Below, piece by piece: positions 8,725-18,517 of a stretch of 64,000 nucleotides of DNA (position 1 is its first letter; the number at the start of each line of letters is the position of its first letter). The notes beneath the pieces were generated by a model that saw only the letters and a program-made list of their open reading frames with translations, was not told the DNA's origin and ran no database searches. Source of the DNA: Clostridia bacterium. GTDB taxonomy: Bacteria > Bacillota > Clostridia > Oscillospirales > Acutalibacteraceae. The translations under genes and the position numbers were made by a program. The stretch covers positions 33,648 to 97,647 of the forward strand of contig JAGAQV010000022.1 of NCBI GenBank assembly GCA_017622555.1, read 5' to 3'.

Positions 8725-10704
8725 TTAATCCAAAACGGTAAAGGGTAAATCATATTCATCGGCGCTTTCTTTTGAGAAGAAGTGAGCGTCAAGAATATCA
8801 CGTACAACCGAACCTGCAGTATAACCGTGACCGCCGTTTTCAAGTATTACTGCAATTGCTATTTGCGGGTTATCAAACGGGGCGTAAGCAATAAATATAC
8901 CATGGTCCTCGGCGCCGTTTACCTGTGAAGTACCGGTTTTGCCACCAACCTTAATAGGATAGTCGCTTAAAGCCAAACGACCGGTACCCTCTTCAGTAAC
9001 CGAAAGCATACCGTCCTTAACGGCTTTAAGTGTATTTTGGCTAATGTTTATTTGGTTTTTAACTTCGGGTGCAACGGTTTTAACTGTTGCCGACATATCA
9101 TAGCTAACAATTTGGTTTATAAGACTTGCCTTATAATGTGTGCCGCCGTTTGCAAGGGTGGCGGTATAGTTTGCAAGCTGAAGCGGTGTAAAGGCGTTCA
9201 TTTGTCCTATAGAAATTTGCAACGTTGTACCGCCCACACGGTCAGAATCGGGCTGAATTAAAAGGCCTGCGCTGTCGTTAACCTCAACGCCTGTTTTTAC
9301 ACCTAAGCCGAATTGCTTGAAGTAATCGGTAAGAGATGTGGCACCAATGCGCTTACCAAGCTCGAAAAAGAAGTAGTTACAGCTTTTTGAAATAGCTGTT
9401 TTAAGGTTAATATTGCCGTGGTAATGCAAACACTTTGGTTTATAGTCGGCAAAATAGTCATAGGTTTGAACACACCGAATAACTTCGCCGTTATTGTATT
9501 TATTAAGCTCAAGTGCGGCAACTGCAACACCCGGCTTTATAGTTGAGCCTATAGGATATACACCCTGAAATGCACGGTCCATAAGCGGCTTTGACGGGTC
9601 GGCTGCCAACTGGTTATAGTCCTTATTCATTGTGGCAGAATCGTAAGTGGGGTAATTGGCGGCCGCCATTACCTTGCCGGTTGTAACGTCAATTGCAACT
9701 GCGGTGGCGGCTTTACAGCTGCTACCTTTTGAACGAAGCTCTTTGACCTTTGTTTCCAAAGAATCCTGTGCCAAACGCTGAATATGCTTATCAAGGGAAA
9801 GCATAATGGTTTTACCGGCAATGGGTTCTTTGGTGATTTCACTTTTTATAATATTGCCTTTTGCATCTAAATAGTAGGTGATTTCACCGTCAATACCACG
9901 AAGATATTCTTCACCCCATTTTTCAATACCGCTTTTGCCAACCTTGTCGTTATAGGAATATCCACGCTCCTTGTAGTATTCCCAGTCTTCTTCAAAAATG
10001 GGACCTACCGAACCTATAAGGTTTACGGCTAAGGTGGTGTCAGAATATTCACGGAAGGGAACAACGTCAATTGTTACACCGCTGAGCATAAAGGCCGACT
10101 CCGTAACACGACGCATAAATTCGGTGGGGATATCCTCCGCAAAGGTGAATGGGTAGGAAATAGAAAAATCCAAAATTTCCATACTGTACCTAACACCCAT
10201 AATTTTGCGTTGGTCGTTTTTGGAAAAGTCCTCAAGCTTATACCTTTTTACCATTTCATCAAAGCAGTTTTGCGCCGTGGCATAGTTTGCCAAATCAAGC
10301 GTTTTTAAAAGCTTGTCGGTTTTCTCTCCCTCAATAAAGCTATATGGAGAGGTGTTGGTAATGGGGAGCTTGTCTGTCCACTCAGCCTCGTACTCGTTAG
10401 CGAGGTTTATAAGCGTTAATATTATTGTGTTTAAATTATCCTTTACGTAAGCTTTGTTAAAAATTATGTTGTAACCATCACGGTTAACGGCAATTTGCCT
10501 GCCAAAGCAGTCAAGAATTTCGCCACGGGGTGCGGTTATTACCGCCTTGTGCGAGCTCGCCGCACCGTAGGGTAAGCTTTTTTGAAATTCGCCTGCCGCG
10601 GTAACCTGCAAAAAATATACCCTTGCGGAAAACAAAACAATTACAGCTATAAGTAAAAGGGATAATACATTAATTTCAATTTGGCTTTTTTTCTTAAAAG
10701 GCAA
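8725..10704 (-). CDS. mrdA: Penicillin-binding protein 2, elongation transpeptidase
   Basis: 659 residues. One N-terminal membrane anchor (residues 12-32), a dimerization/pedestal region, then a class B transpeptidase domain with the active-site SxxK in GSTIKP (about 386), SCN in SKSCNYFF (about 443) and KTG in GGKTGTS (about 585). It cross-links peptidoglycan during side-wall growth together with MreBCD, which lie just upstream. The start is TTG with RBS AAAGGA 8 bases before. The partner glycosyltransferase RodA is not in this cluster. Confidence 0.9.
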   Translation of the reverse strand: MPFKKKSQIEINVLSLLLIAVIVLFSARVYFLQVTAAGEFQKSLPYGAASSHKAVITAPRGEILDCFGRQIAVNRDGYNIIFNKAYVKDNLNTIILTLINLANEYEAEWTDKLPITNTSPYSFIEGEKTDKLLKTLDLANYATAQNCFDEMVKRYKLEDFSKNDQRKIMGVRYSMEILDFSISYPFTFAEDIPTEFMRRVTESAFMLSGVTIDVVPFREYSDTTLAVNLIGSVGPIFEEDWEYYKERGYSYNDKVGKSGIEKWGEEYLRGIDGEITYYLDAKGNIIKSEITKEPIAGKTIMLSLDKHIQRLAQDSLETKVKELRSKGSSCKAATAVAIDVTTGKVMAAANYPTYDSATMNKDYNQLAADPSKPLMDRAFQGVYPIGSTIKPGVAVAALELNKYNNGEVIRCVQTYDYFADYKPKCLHYHGNINLKTAISKSCNYFFFELGKRIGATSLTDYFKQFGLGVKTGVEVNDSAGLLIQPDSDRVGGTTLQISIGQMNAFTPLQLANYTATLANGGTHYKASLINQIVSYDMSATVKTVAPEVKNQINISQNTLKAVKDGMLSVTEEGTGRLALSDYPIKVGGKTGTSQVNGAEDHGIFIAYAPFDNPQIAIAVILENGGHGYTAGSVVRDILDAHFFSKESADEYDLPFTVLD

Positions 10705-10722
10705 GATGAAATGTCCTTTCTG

Positions 10723-11238
10723 TTATATCTTAAGTTTAAGTTTTTCAATGTATTTGTAAAGATAGTAAAACGGGAATATAAATAATGCTGTTAAAACAGC
10801 CGACGGTAACGAAATTTGAAGTAAAAATGCGAGACCGTTGTTTACACCCTCGGAAAAAGTGTGAAAAATTGCCCATTGCGATACATAATAAACTACTGAG
10901 CATATAAGTGAAATAACAATTGCCGATGGTAAGTTTTTGTTAAAAAGTGTGCTCGATGCGACCGATACGAATGTGCCTAAAAGCAAAAGCACAATTGCAT
11001 TAAAGCAATAGCTCCCGTGTGCTGAAGAATCCATAATCATTCCCGAAAGAACGCCCGCTATAGCTGAAGCTAAAGGTGAATGCCAAAGTGAAAAGGCAAC
11101 CAAAAGGGGAATTAAAAGGGTTGTACCTACACCAAATATTTTAATATCTAAAAAATCAGAATAATGCAGTAATGAAATTAAGAAAAAAATTATTACATTA
11201 AAGGTGGCAATTAAGACTTTTTTAAGGTTTTTGGGCAT
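10723..11238 (-). CDS. mreD: Rod shape-determining protein MreD
   Basis: 171 residues, almost entirely hydrophobic with about five membrane segments, the size and position of MreD directly after MreC. It is an integral membrane part of the elongasome. ATG 11238 was chosen; it is 1 base from the mreC stop. A TTG at 11250 would add four residues. Low sequence conservation in this family means the call leans on context. Confidence 0.82.
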   Translation of the reverse strand: MPKNLKKVLIATFNVIIFFLISLLHYSDFLDIKIFGVGTTLLIPLLVAFSLWHSPLASAIAGVLSGMIMDSSAHGSYCFNAIVLLLLGTFVSVASSTLFNKNLPSAIVISLICSVVYYVSQWAIFHTFSEGVNNGLAFLLQISLPSAVLTALFIFPFYYLYKYIEKLKLKI

Positions 11239-11239
11239 A

Positions 11240-12100
11240 TTAGTCACCAACCCCGTCTAAAACATTACCCTGACCGTCAAATTCGGTAATTATCATAACC
11301 TGACGAAGTTCGCTAATATCGGCAAAGGGGGTAACAGTAGCATAAATAGAGGTGTTATATTTGTCGTTACCTATGGCTTCGATTTTGCCAATAAGCAATC
11401 CTTTAGGGAAAATACCCTCGCCCGAGGTTATAACATAATCGCCTATGGCAACGTTACAAGACCGTGCAAGGTTATAAAACTTGGTTTTACCCGATTTGGC
11501 AATTTCAAGGTCCCCTGAAATAACGCCCGAATCATTAGTGCGGTTATCAAGTGCACCTAGTGATAATTCGGGACTTAAAACCGTTGTAACCTTTGAAGTG
11601 GTGAGCCCTACCTGTGAAATAAAGCCCACAAGACCGGCATCAGTAATAACAGGGTCATAGGCTGAAACTCCGTTAAGAGACCCTTTGTTTATAACAAAGC
11701 TTTGGTATGGGTCGTCATTATCGCGGGAAATAAGAGTTGCGGCGGTAAATTTAAAATCAGGGTTATTTTCAGCAATTTTTAAATATTTCTTATAAAATTC
11801 ATTTTCAGCCTGAGTTTGATGATAATCGGCAAGCTGTTCACGTAAATCGTTAAGCTCAGCCTCAAGCTCGGCGTTTTCCAGCATAAGCTTGTTGCCGTCA
11901 CGGTAAGCCGACACAAAATCCTCAATACCGCTGTAAATACCGTTAACAGCAGAACGAAATGGGGCAGTAATTGTGCCGATGATATTTGCTTGAGGAGATA
12001 TGTGACTTCCGATTATTGAAAATATAACCGAAACCGCAATTAAAGCAATAAGGATTGATAAAATGACCTTAAATTGCTTACTGCGAAAGAAGAATCGCAT
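11240..12100 (-). CDS. mreC: Rod shape-determining protein MreC
   Basis: 286 residues: a short cytoplasmic start, one membrane helix (about 10-30), a coiled coil (about 75-110, rich in Glu and Leu), and an extracellular beta-rich MreC domain containing GLVGFISQVG and VITSGEGIFPKGLLIGKI. It links MreB filaments to PBP2 outside the membrane. RBS GGAGG before ATG. It lies 18 bp after mreB. Confidence 0.93.
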   Translation of the reverse strand: MRFFFRSKQFKVILSILIALIAVSVIFSIIGSHISPQANIIGTITAPFRSAVNGIYSGIEDFVSAYRDGNKLMLENAELEAELNDLREQLADYHQTQAENEFYKKYLKIAENNPDFKFTAATLISRDNDDPYQSFVINKGSLNGVSAYDPVITDAGLVGFISQVGLTTSKVTTVLSPELSLGALDNRTNDSGVISGDLEIAKSGKTKFYNLARSCNVAIGDYVITSGEGIFPKGLLIGKIEAIGNDKYNTSIYATVTPFADISELRQVMIITEFDGQGNVLDGVGD

Positions 12101-12118
12101 GGTTTTACCTCCGAATAA

Positions 12119-13138
12119 TTATCTAAAATGTTTTCCGCGGCGGAAAACATAATTTTCAAAGCCGCCGCTGCCTTCAAGGCGCTTGGCGGTACCCATAACC
12201 ACGCAGTCAATGGGGTTTGCAGCAACTGTTACGGGCATACCTGTTTCTTCGGCAATAAGCTCAGCTAAGCCACGAAGTAATGCGCCGCCGCCCGTAAGTG
12301 TAATGCCACGGTCAATAATATCTGCCGAAAGCTCAGGTGGAGTCTTTTCTAATGTAGAACGAATAACATCAATAATTTGCGTAATTGTGTCGGACATGGC
12401 TTCGCGCACCTCTTCCGACGAAATAATAACGTTTTTAGGAAGACCGTCAACTTGGTTTCTACCCTTTATTTCAATGCTGGTTTCGTTTTCGTAAGGCTTT
12501 GCCGAGCCAATTTCAATTTTAATTTGTTCGGCAGTACGTTCGCCAATTAAAAGGTTGTGCTTTTTACGGATATAAGTGATGATAGATTCATCCAAATCGT
12601 CACCTGCTACACGGATAGACTGTGCAGTAACAATGTCGCCAAGTGATATAACGGCAACTTCACTTGTACCGCCGCCAATATCAACAACCATATTTCCTGT
12701 GGCTTCCCATACGGGAAGACCTGCGCCAACTGCCGCCGCCATTGGTTCTTCTACCAGGTCAACCTCAGTTGCACCTGCCTGCTTTGCGGCATCGTAAACC
12801 GCACGGCTTTCAACCTCGGTTACACCTGACGGTACGCATATAACCATTCTGACACGGTTAAAGAACGAGCCCTTAAGCGCAATTTTAACAAACCGTTTAA
12901 GCATTGCAGCCGTAACGTCAAAGTTAGCAATAACACCGTTTTTAAGGGGACGTACTGCTACAATAGAGCCTGGGGTACGGCCAATCATATCCTTTGCTTC
13001 CTGACCGACAGCTCTTACAGCATCGTTTCTTATGTCGTAAGCCACAACTGAAGGTTCACGCATAATAATTCCCTTACCCTTGTGGCAAACAAGTGTGTTG
13101 GCAGTGCCAAGGTCAACGCCTATATCTGTAGTAAACAT
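12119..13138 (-). CDS. mreB: Rod shape-determining actin MreB
   Basis: 339 residues. Actin-fold motifs: phosphate 1 loop [13 protein letters not shown], phosphate 2 in [14 protein letters not shown], and adenosine site [11 protein letters not shown]. It forms membrane-bound filaments that guide side-wall synthesis, so the cells are probably rod-shaped. The ATG at 13138 has RBS GGAG 6 bases upstream; an in-frame TTG at 13150 is less likely. First gene of the mreBCD-mrdA block, 16 bp after the lipid kinase gene. Confidence 0.95.
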   Translation of the reverse strand: MFTTDIGVDLGTANTLVCHKGKGIIMREPSVVAYDIRNDAVRAVGQEAKDMIGRTPGSIVAVRPLKNGVIANFDVTAAMLKRFVKIALKGSFFNRVRMVICVPSGVTEVESRAVYDAAKQAGATEVDLVEEPMAAAVGAGLPVWEATGNMVVDIGGGTSEVAVISLGDIVTAQSIRVAGDDLDESIITYIRKKHNLLIGERTAEQIKIEIGSAKPYENETSIEIKGRNQVDGLPKNVIISSEEVREAMSDTITQIIDVIRSTLEKTPPELSADIIDRGITLTGGGALLRGLAELIAEETGMPVTVAANPIDCVVMGTAKRLEGSGGFENYVFRRGKHFR

Positions 13139-13153
13139 AATTATCTCCAATCT

Positions 13154-14053
13154 TTAAATTTCGGGCACTATAAATGTAATAGCGCCGTGGATATTTTCAA
13201 TAGTAACGGGACCGTCACCCTTGGCATATTCGCCGTCAAGTGTCCACGAAACCTCTTCATCGGCTTCAATAACAAGCTTATTTGTACGGAAAAATTCCAT
13301 ACCCTCACGGTCGAATTCGTGCTTTAAAATACCATCAACTAAGGGCTGAAGCTTTACAATATTGTCGGGGTTGCGAATAAGTATAACTTCGAAAATGCCG
13401 TCGTTAAGGCCAACGGGAGTTTTATCATATTTAACAATACCGCCAACCGACAGCGAATTTGAAATTGCGCCGAACAGAAAGTCACCCTCAACAGTAACGT
13501 CATCGCTAGTTATTTTCATATGAATTGGCTTAATTGTGCCAAGGCTTTTAATACCTTCAAAAAAGTATGCGCTTTGACCTAAAACATTTTTGACCTCCTG
13601 CGGTGCAGAATAGGAAGCACTTGTAAATGCACCGAAGGATGCGGTATAAGAAAAATATTTATTGTTAAAGCGGCCAATATCAAGCTTGATTTTTTTGCCG
13701 TTTATAATATCCTTTGCGGCAGTTTCAATATTGCGTGAAATGTTAAGACCGCTTGACCATTCGTTTAATGTGCCTGATGGAATGTATCCGAGAGGTATTT
13801 CGTTTTTGGAATTCATTATACCTTCAATTACTTCGTTTAAAGTGCCATCACCGCCGCAAACAACGATAAGGTCAAAATCCTCATGTTGAAGCTTTTCAAC
13901 ATATTGTGTGGCATCGCCCTTGGCTTTTGTCGGGTAAACCGAAACGAGATAATCGGCATATGAAAAAACCTCAACAACCTTCAAAAGCTCGGTATACATT
14001 TTAGCTCGGCCTGAGCATGGGTTTACAATGAGCAGTAATTTTTTGTTTTCCAT
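13154..14053 (-). CDS. YegS/BmrU-type lipid (diacylglycerol) kinase
   Basis: 299 residues. The diacylglycerol kinase catalytic domain shows VNPCSGRAK at the start, VVCGGDGTLNEVI as ATP-binding loop and YIPSGTLNEW. Family members phosphorylate diacylglycerol, or another lipid, returning it to phospholipid synthesis; in Gram-positives this recycles the diacylglycerol released by LTA synthesis. ATG 14053 with RBS AGGTGA was preferred to GTG 14062. It starts just after the tsaD stop. Confidence 0.87.
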   Translation of the reverse strand: MENKKLLLIVNPCSGRAKMYTELLKVVEVFSYADYLVSVYPTKAKGDATQYVEKLQHEDFDLIVVCGGDGTLNEVIEGIMNSKNEIPLGYIPSGTLNEWSSGLNISRNIETAAKDIINGKKIKLDIGRFNNKYFSYTASFGAFTSASYSAPQEVKNVLGQSAYFFEGIKSLGTIKPIHMKITSDDVTVEGDFLFGAISNSLSVGGIVKYDKTPVGLNDGIFEVILIRNPDNIVKLQPLVDGILKHEFDREGMEFFRTNKLVIEADEEVSWTLDGEYAKGDGPVTIENIHGAITFIVPEI

Positions 14054-14058
14054 TTTTA

Positions 14059-15066
14059 TCACCTGTAATCAATTGGTAATGTTGCGGTTGCATTAAGGGA
14101 TGTGTCCCCAATGTTGCCGTCAAGATATTCGTAAATGGCCTGTGCGCCTACCATTGCCGCATTGTCACCGCAGTATTTAAGCGGTGGGTAGTAAAGCGAA
14201 TATCCTTTTCGTTTACACTCCTCATCTAATCTTCGGCGAAGCTCGCTGTTAGCTGAAACTCCACCCGCAACGGCGATTTTTGTATAGCCGGTTTTTTCGG
14301 CCGCCGCTATTGTGTTTTTTATAAGCAAATCACAAACACGTTGTCTGACAGTGGCACAAAGCACGGGCACGTCAATTTCAACGCCTTTTTGATTTGAATT
14401 GTGAACTAAGTTTATAACCGCAGTTTTAAGACCTGAAAAGCTGAAGTCAAATTCGCCGCCCGTAACCTTTGGGTGGGGAAGTGGATATTTTTGGTGGTCT
14501 GGCTCGGTTGCAATTTTATCAAGGGTTACACCGCCTGGGTAGGAAAGCCCCATTTGGCGCGCAACCTTGTCAAAGCATTCGCCTGCGGCGTCGTCACGGG
14601 TTTGACCGATAATCTCAAATTTTGTATAGCTTTCAACCTTGGCAATTACTGTGTTGCCACCCGAAACCAAAAGACACAAAAACGGGGGTTTAAGGTCGGG
14701 GTGGGCAAGATAATTTGCCGCAATATGTGAGCGTAGATGGTGAACGGGTATAAGCGGCACACCTAAAGATAATGCGAGACCCTTTGCAAAGTTAACACCA
14801 ACAAGCAGGGCACCGATAAGCCCAGGTGCAAAGGTAACTGCAACTGCCTCGATATCGCTATAGGTGAGTCCTGCTCCCTTTAAAGCCTCATCACACACAG
14901 CTGATATTGCTTCGGTATGTCGGCGGGATGCAATTTCAGGCACGACACCGCCGTATATTTTATGTTCTTCAATTTGGGTTGAAACAATGTTTGAAAGAAC
15001 GGTGCGGTCCTCAACGATTGCAACAGAGGTTTCATCGCACGAGCTTTCAATTGCTAAAATTTTCAA
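14059..15066 (-). CDS. tsaD: tRNA N6-adenosine threonylcarbamoyltransferase TsaD
   Basis: 335 residues, family-typical. Starts with ILAIESSCDETSVAIVEDR; metal-binding HHLRSH lies near residue 111 and the C-terminal CGDNAAMVGAQA motif is present. With TsaB and TsaE it makes t6A37 in ANN-decoding tRNAs. The start is TTG, placed exactly where the family begins, with a weak AAAGG upstream. tsaB and tsaE are not adjacent; the usual rimI neighbour is fused into the upstream gene. Confidence 0.94.
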   Translation of the reverse strand: MKILAIESSCDETSVAIVEDRTVLSNIVSTQIEEHKIYGGVVPEIASRRHTEAISAVCDEALKGAGLTYSDIEAVAVTFAPGLIGALLVGVNFAKGLALSLGVPLIPVHHLRSHIAANYLAHPDLKPPFLCLLVSGGNTVIAKVESYTKFEIIGQTRDDAAGECFDKVARQMGLSYPGGVTLDKIATEPDHQKYPLPHPKVTGGEFDFSFSGLKTAVINLVHNSNQKGVEIDVPVLCATVRQRVCDLLIKNTIAAAEKTGYTKIAVAGGVSANSELRRRLDEECKRKGYSLYYPPLKYCGDNAAMVGAQAIYEYLDGNIGDTSLNATATLPIDYR

Positions 15067-15070
15067 AATA

Positions 15071-15877
15071 TCAAAACCTTTTTGTCATAATAAGGGCATC
15101 TTCGCGAGGTGCGTCGTAAAAGTTTTTGCGTACCCCTTCGGTTTTATAACCAAACCTTTCATAAAGTGAAATTGCGGTTTGGTTTGACTGCCTTACTTCA
15201 AGTGAAATAAAGCAAAGTCCTTGCAATTTTGCAAAATCATTTAGTTTAGTTAACAGCGCCGAGGCGACACTTTTATTGCGATATTCAGGAAGGGTGGCTA
15301 TATTGGTGATATAACCTTCATCCAAAACCACTGTAATTCCAACGTAACCCATAACACAGCCATCTTTTTCAAACACAAAAAAGTGGGTGCGGTTTTGCTG
15401 GGCTTCAATTATACCGTCCTTAGTCCAAGGGTGAGAAAAGCAGACGTTTTCAATATTAACCACACCATCAAGGTGGCTGTTATCCATAACGGTAACCTTG
15501 CCAAAGCGGTTATTAAGAGCGTCGACAATTTCATCCCTGCAATTGCGGTAAGTGGTTATATCACAGCCATATGGGTCGCTTGTACCGTCGCCCAAAACCT
15601 CACACTCCATACCCAAGGATTTCAGATAATTACAATGACTTTTTGACATACAAATTATTGTGTCAAAATTTTTAACATCTTCAGCCGTTAATTGCTTTGA
15701 AATATGCTTTGAAATATCAATACCCATTTCTTGCATAACGGCGGCGGAATTTTCACTAACGGGGCTACCGTCAGCCGCAAGACCACGGCTTTCGCAGTCA
15801 AAGCCCATTGATTTCATATATCCCTCAGCCATAGGGCTTCGGCAGGTATTACCTGTGCAAACAAATAAAACCCTCAT
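15071..15877 (-). CDS. Fusion: YwlE-like low-MW protein (arginine) phosphatase + RimI-like N-acetyltransferase
   Basis: 268 residues in one uninterrupted frame. Residues 1 to about 125 are a low-molecular-weight phosphatase: the P-loop VCTGNTCRS has nucleophile Cys7 and Arg13, and SDPYG near residue 101 holds the general-acid Asp. Thr11 in the loop matches the residue that gives B. subtilis YwlE its phosphoarginine preference. From about 130 a GNAT domain follows: FSHPW, YITNIATLPEYRNKSVASALL (CoA loop) and LEVRQSNQTAISLYERFGY, all RimI-like. RimI acetylates ribosomal protein S18 at its N terminus. The start overlaps the polA stop as TAATG; tsaD, the usual rimI neighbour, follows by 4 bp. Confidence 0.85.
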   Translation of the reverse strand: MRVLFVCTGNTCRSPMAEGYMKSMGFDCESRGLAADGSPVSENSAAVMQEMGIDISKHISKQLTAEDVKNFDTIICMSKSHCNYLKSLGMECEVLGDGTSDPYGCDITTYRNCRDEIVDALNNRFGKVTVMDNSHLDGVVNIENVCFSHPWTKDGIIEAQQNRTHFFVFEKDGCVMGYVGITVVLDEGYITNIATLPEYRNKSVASALLTKLNDFAKLQGLCFISLEVRQSNQTAISLYERFGYKTEGVRKNFYDAPREDALIMTKRF

Positions 15878-18402
15878 TAAATTTTGCTCCTAAGCCAGTT
15901 TTCACCGTATGCGGCATCGGCGGTTAAGGTAACTGCCATATTTGCGGCATTTTCCATTTCATACTTTAAAATGTCACAAACCCTTTGGGCATCTTCTTTT
16001 AAGCATTCAACAATTAATTCGTCGTGCACCTGCAAAATAAGCTTTGCGGTGGGCACTTCCTTTTCCAAACGGTTAAATACCTTAACCATTGCAAGCTTAA
16101 TAACATCAGCCGCAGTGCCTTGAATTGGGGCATTGCGCGCAACACGTTCGCCAAAGGCACGAATCATACCGTTGCTGTTTTGAAGCTCGGGCAAATAACG
16201 TTTCCTGCCGAAAAGGGTGGTTACATAACCGTTTTGCTTCGCATCATTTATGGTGTTTTCCATATAAGCGGCGACCTTTGGGTAGGTGGCAAGGTATGAT
16301 TTAATATAATCGTCGGCTTCCTTGCGGGTAACACCAATGTCTTTAGCAAGTGAAAAAGCGCCAATGCCGTAAACAATGCCAAAATTAACTGCCTTTGCAC
16401 GACTTCTGAGCACGGGGGTAACCATTTCTATAGGTAGTCCGAAAACCTGCGCTGCGGTAGCGGTGTGAATATCAGCGCCACTCGTAAAAGCGTTTATCAT
16501 ATTTTCGTCGCCCGACATGCTTGCAAGTACCCTAAGTTCAATTTGTGAATAGTCGGCATCAACTAAAACCTTGTTTTTACCTGCAACAAAAAATTCACGA
16601 AGTCTTTTACCCTCGTTTGTGCGAACGGGAATATTTTGTAAATTGGGCTCAAGCGAGCTTATACGACCTGTTCGGGTTTCGGTTTGGTTAAAGGTGGTGT
16701 GGATTTTGCCGTCCGCTTGTACACATTCCTGAAGCCCGTCGGTGTAGGTTGATTTTAATTTTGCAAGGGTGCGATATTCAAGCAAAAGTGAAACCGCAGG
16801 GTGTAGGTGTTTTAAATCCTCAAGTACTTCAGCGTTAGTGCTGTAGCCGCTTTTAGTTTTCTTTTTTGCGGGAAGTCCCAATTCTTCAAAAAGGGCAACG
16901 CCCAATTGCTTTGGCGAATTAAGGTTAAATTCGTAACCTACTAAACCGTAAATTTCTTTTTCAATAACGTCAATTCGGTCAGCCAGTTCGTTTGACATTG
17001 CTTTAAGTCCATCAACGTCAACCGAAAAGCCAACAAGCTCCATATCGCCAAGAACTTTTGCAAGGGGCATTTCAATGGTTTCAAACAATTCGGTTTGACC
17101 GCTTCGGTCAAGCTCGTTTTGCAAAAGGTCACAGCAGTCATCAAATAAAGCCGCATTTTTTATTATTTGCTCGGCATCACCATCAAATTCGGGCAACGTT
17201 GCGCCGTATTCCTGAAAAAGACGGTCGGTGTCATAGCTCGAGGCTGAGGGGTTACAAATATATGCCGCAAGTAAGGCATCAAAAACAACGCTTTCGGTGT
17301 TTTTGAATTTTTTGTATAGGTTTTTATAATCGTAAACACGTTTTTTAATGGTGGAATCTTTTAAAATATCGGCAATATACTCTTCATCACATTTAAAGGC
17401 GTTGCCGTCACTTATAACCGCCCATTCACCGTTTTCACAGTAAAGGGTGGCGGTGTCGCTTACTAAAGGTAGCGCGCAAACTGAAAGCTTTTTAACGGTG
17501 GTGTTTTTCTCGGGCATGGGTGTGCTGTCAGCATGAAGACCCATTTTTTCCATAATTTTAAACAGCTCAAGTCCTGTCATAAAATGGGCAAGGCTTTGGG
17601 TATTTTGCTGTTTATATTTATAACTGTCAAGGTTAGCACTTATGGGGGCCGTCTTACAAATTGTACCAAGCTCACGGCTTAAAAAGGCATTTTCTTTATC
17701 GGCTAAAAGCTTGTTTTTAATGCCTTCTTTTATGTCAAGCTCGTCAAGATTTTCGTAAATATAGTCAATACTGTGGAAGCGTTCAATAAGATCACTTGCG
17801 GTTTTTTCACCAACGCCTGCAACACCGGGTATATTATCCGAACTGTCACCCATTAAGGCTTTAAGCTCAATCATTTCATTAGGGGTTAGGCCGTATTTCA
17901 AATCAAGCTCGTCAACTGTGTAATTAACAATCTCGGGCTTGCCCATTTTGGTGGTAGCAAGGAGTACGCGGGTTTTGTCGGAAATAAGCTGCAGAGAATC
18001 ACGGTCACCCGTTGAAATTACACACTCATTATCGCTTTCTTCACAAAGTCGGGCAATAGTGCCCAAAATGTCGTCGGCTTCAAAACCTTCACATTCAAGC
18101 CTTACATAGCCTGCCAAATCAAGCCATTCTTTTAAAAGGGGCATTTGCTGGCGAAGTTCTTCGGGCATACCTTTACGGCCTGCCTTGTAGGCTTCATATT
18201 TCAAGTGGCGAAAGGTTGGTGCTTTAAGATCAAATGCAACAACTACGCCGTCAGGCTTTTCCATTTCTTCCAAACGGTGTAAAATGTTTATAAAACCGTA
18301 TATAGCATTGGTGTACTGACCGTTTTTAGTGGTCAGCATTTTTATGCCGTAAAAAGCACGGTTTATTAAGCTGTTACCGTCAATTGCAAGTAACTTCATC
18401 AT
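15877..18402 (-). CDS. polA: DNA polymerase I
   Basis: 841 residues. N-terminal 5'-3' exonuclease domain (LLAIDGNSLINRAFYG; GDSSDNIPGVAGVGEKTA), a middle domain in the place of the 3'-5' exonuclease, and a family A polymerase domain with DADYSQIELRVLA (motif A), RSRAKAVNFGIVYGIGAF (motif B) and LQVHDELIVE (motif C). The acidic FDxE motif of proofreading enzymes is not recognisable in the middle domain, so proofreading is probably lost, as in many Gram-positive Pol I. Two adjacent ATGs (18402, 18399) are possible starts. First gene of the long minus-strand train. Confidence 0.95.
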   Translation of the reverse strand: MMKLLAIDGNSLINRAFYGIKMLTTKNGQYTNAIYGFINILHRLEEMEKPDGVVVAFDLKAPTFRHLKYEAYKAGRKGMPEELRQQMPLLKEWLDLAGYVRLECEGFEADDILGTIARLCEESDNECVISTGDRDSLQLISDKTRVLLATTKMGKPEIVNYTVDELDLKYGLTPNEMIELKALMGDSSDNIPGVAGVGEKTASDLIERFHSIDYIYENLDELDIKEGIKNKLLADKENAFLSRELGTICKTAPISANLDSYKYKQQNTQSLAHFMTGLELFKIMEKMGLHADSTPMPEKNTTVKKLSVCALPLVSDTATLYCENGEWAVISDGNAFKCDEEYIADILKDSTIKKRVYDYKNLYKKFKNTESVVFDALLAAYICNPSASSYDTDRLFQEYGATLPEFDGDAEQIIKNAALFDDCCDLLQNELDRSGQTELFETIEMPLAKVLGDMELVGFSVDVDGLKAMSNELADRIDVIEKEIYGLVGYEFNLNSPKQLGVALFEELGLPAKKKTKSGYSTNAEVLEDLKHLHPAVSLLLEYRTLAKLKSTYTDGLQECVQADGKIHTTFNQTETRTGRISSLEPNLQNIPVRTNEGKRLREFFVAGKNKVLVDADYSQIELRVLASMSGDENMINAFTSGADIHTATAAQVFGLPIEMVTPVLRSRAKAVNFGIVYGIGAFSLAKDIGVTRKEADDYIKSYLATYPKVAAYMENTINDAKQNGYVTTLFGRKRYLPELQNSNGMIRAFGERVARNAPIQGTAADVIKLAMVKVFNRLEKEVPTAKLILQVHDELIVECLKEDAQRVCDILKYEMENAANMAVTLTADAAYGENWLRSKI

Positions 18403-18434
18403 ATTACCCCATTTTAAAATAATATATATACTAG

Positions 18435-18463
18435 ATTATAACACCTTTTAACCAATATGTCAC
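18435..18463 (-). promoter_or_regulatory. Promoter of the polA gene train
   Basis: Minus-strand GTGACA (18463-18458), 17-bp spacer, TATAAT (18440-18435). It lies back to back with the dusB promoter, whose -35 starts at 18482. Confidence 0.7.
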
Positions 18464-18481
18464 CATATTTTTATAAAAAAA

Positions 18482-18510
18482 TTGACACTTTTTATCTTTT
18501 TAGGTATAAT
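18482..18510 (+). promoter_or_regulatory. Perfect consensus promoter of dusB, apparently leaderless
   Basis: TTGACA (18482-18487), 17-bp spacer, TATAAT (18505-18510). The next A at the normal start distance is the A of the dusB ATG at 18518. Confidence 0.8.
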
Positions 18511-18517
18511 CGGTTTC

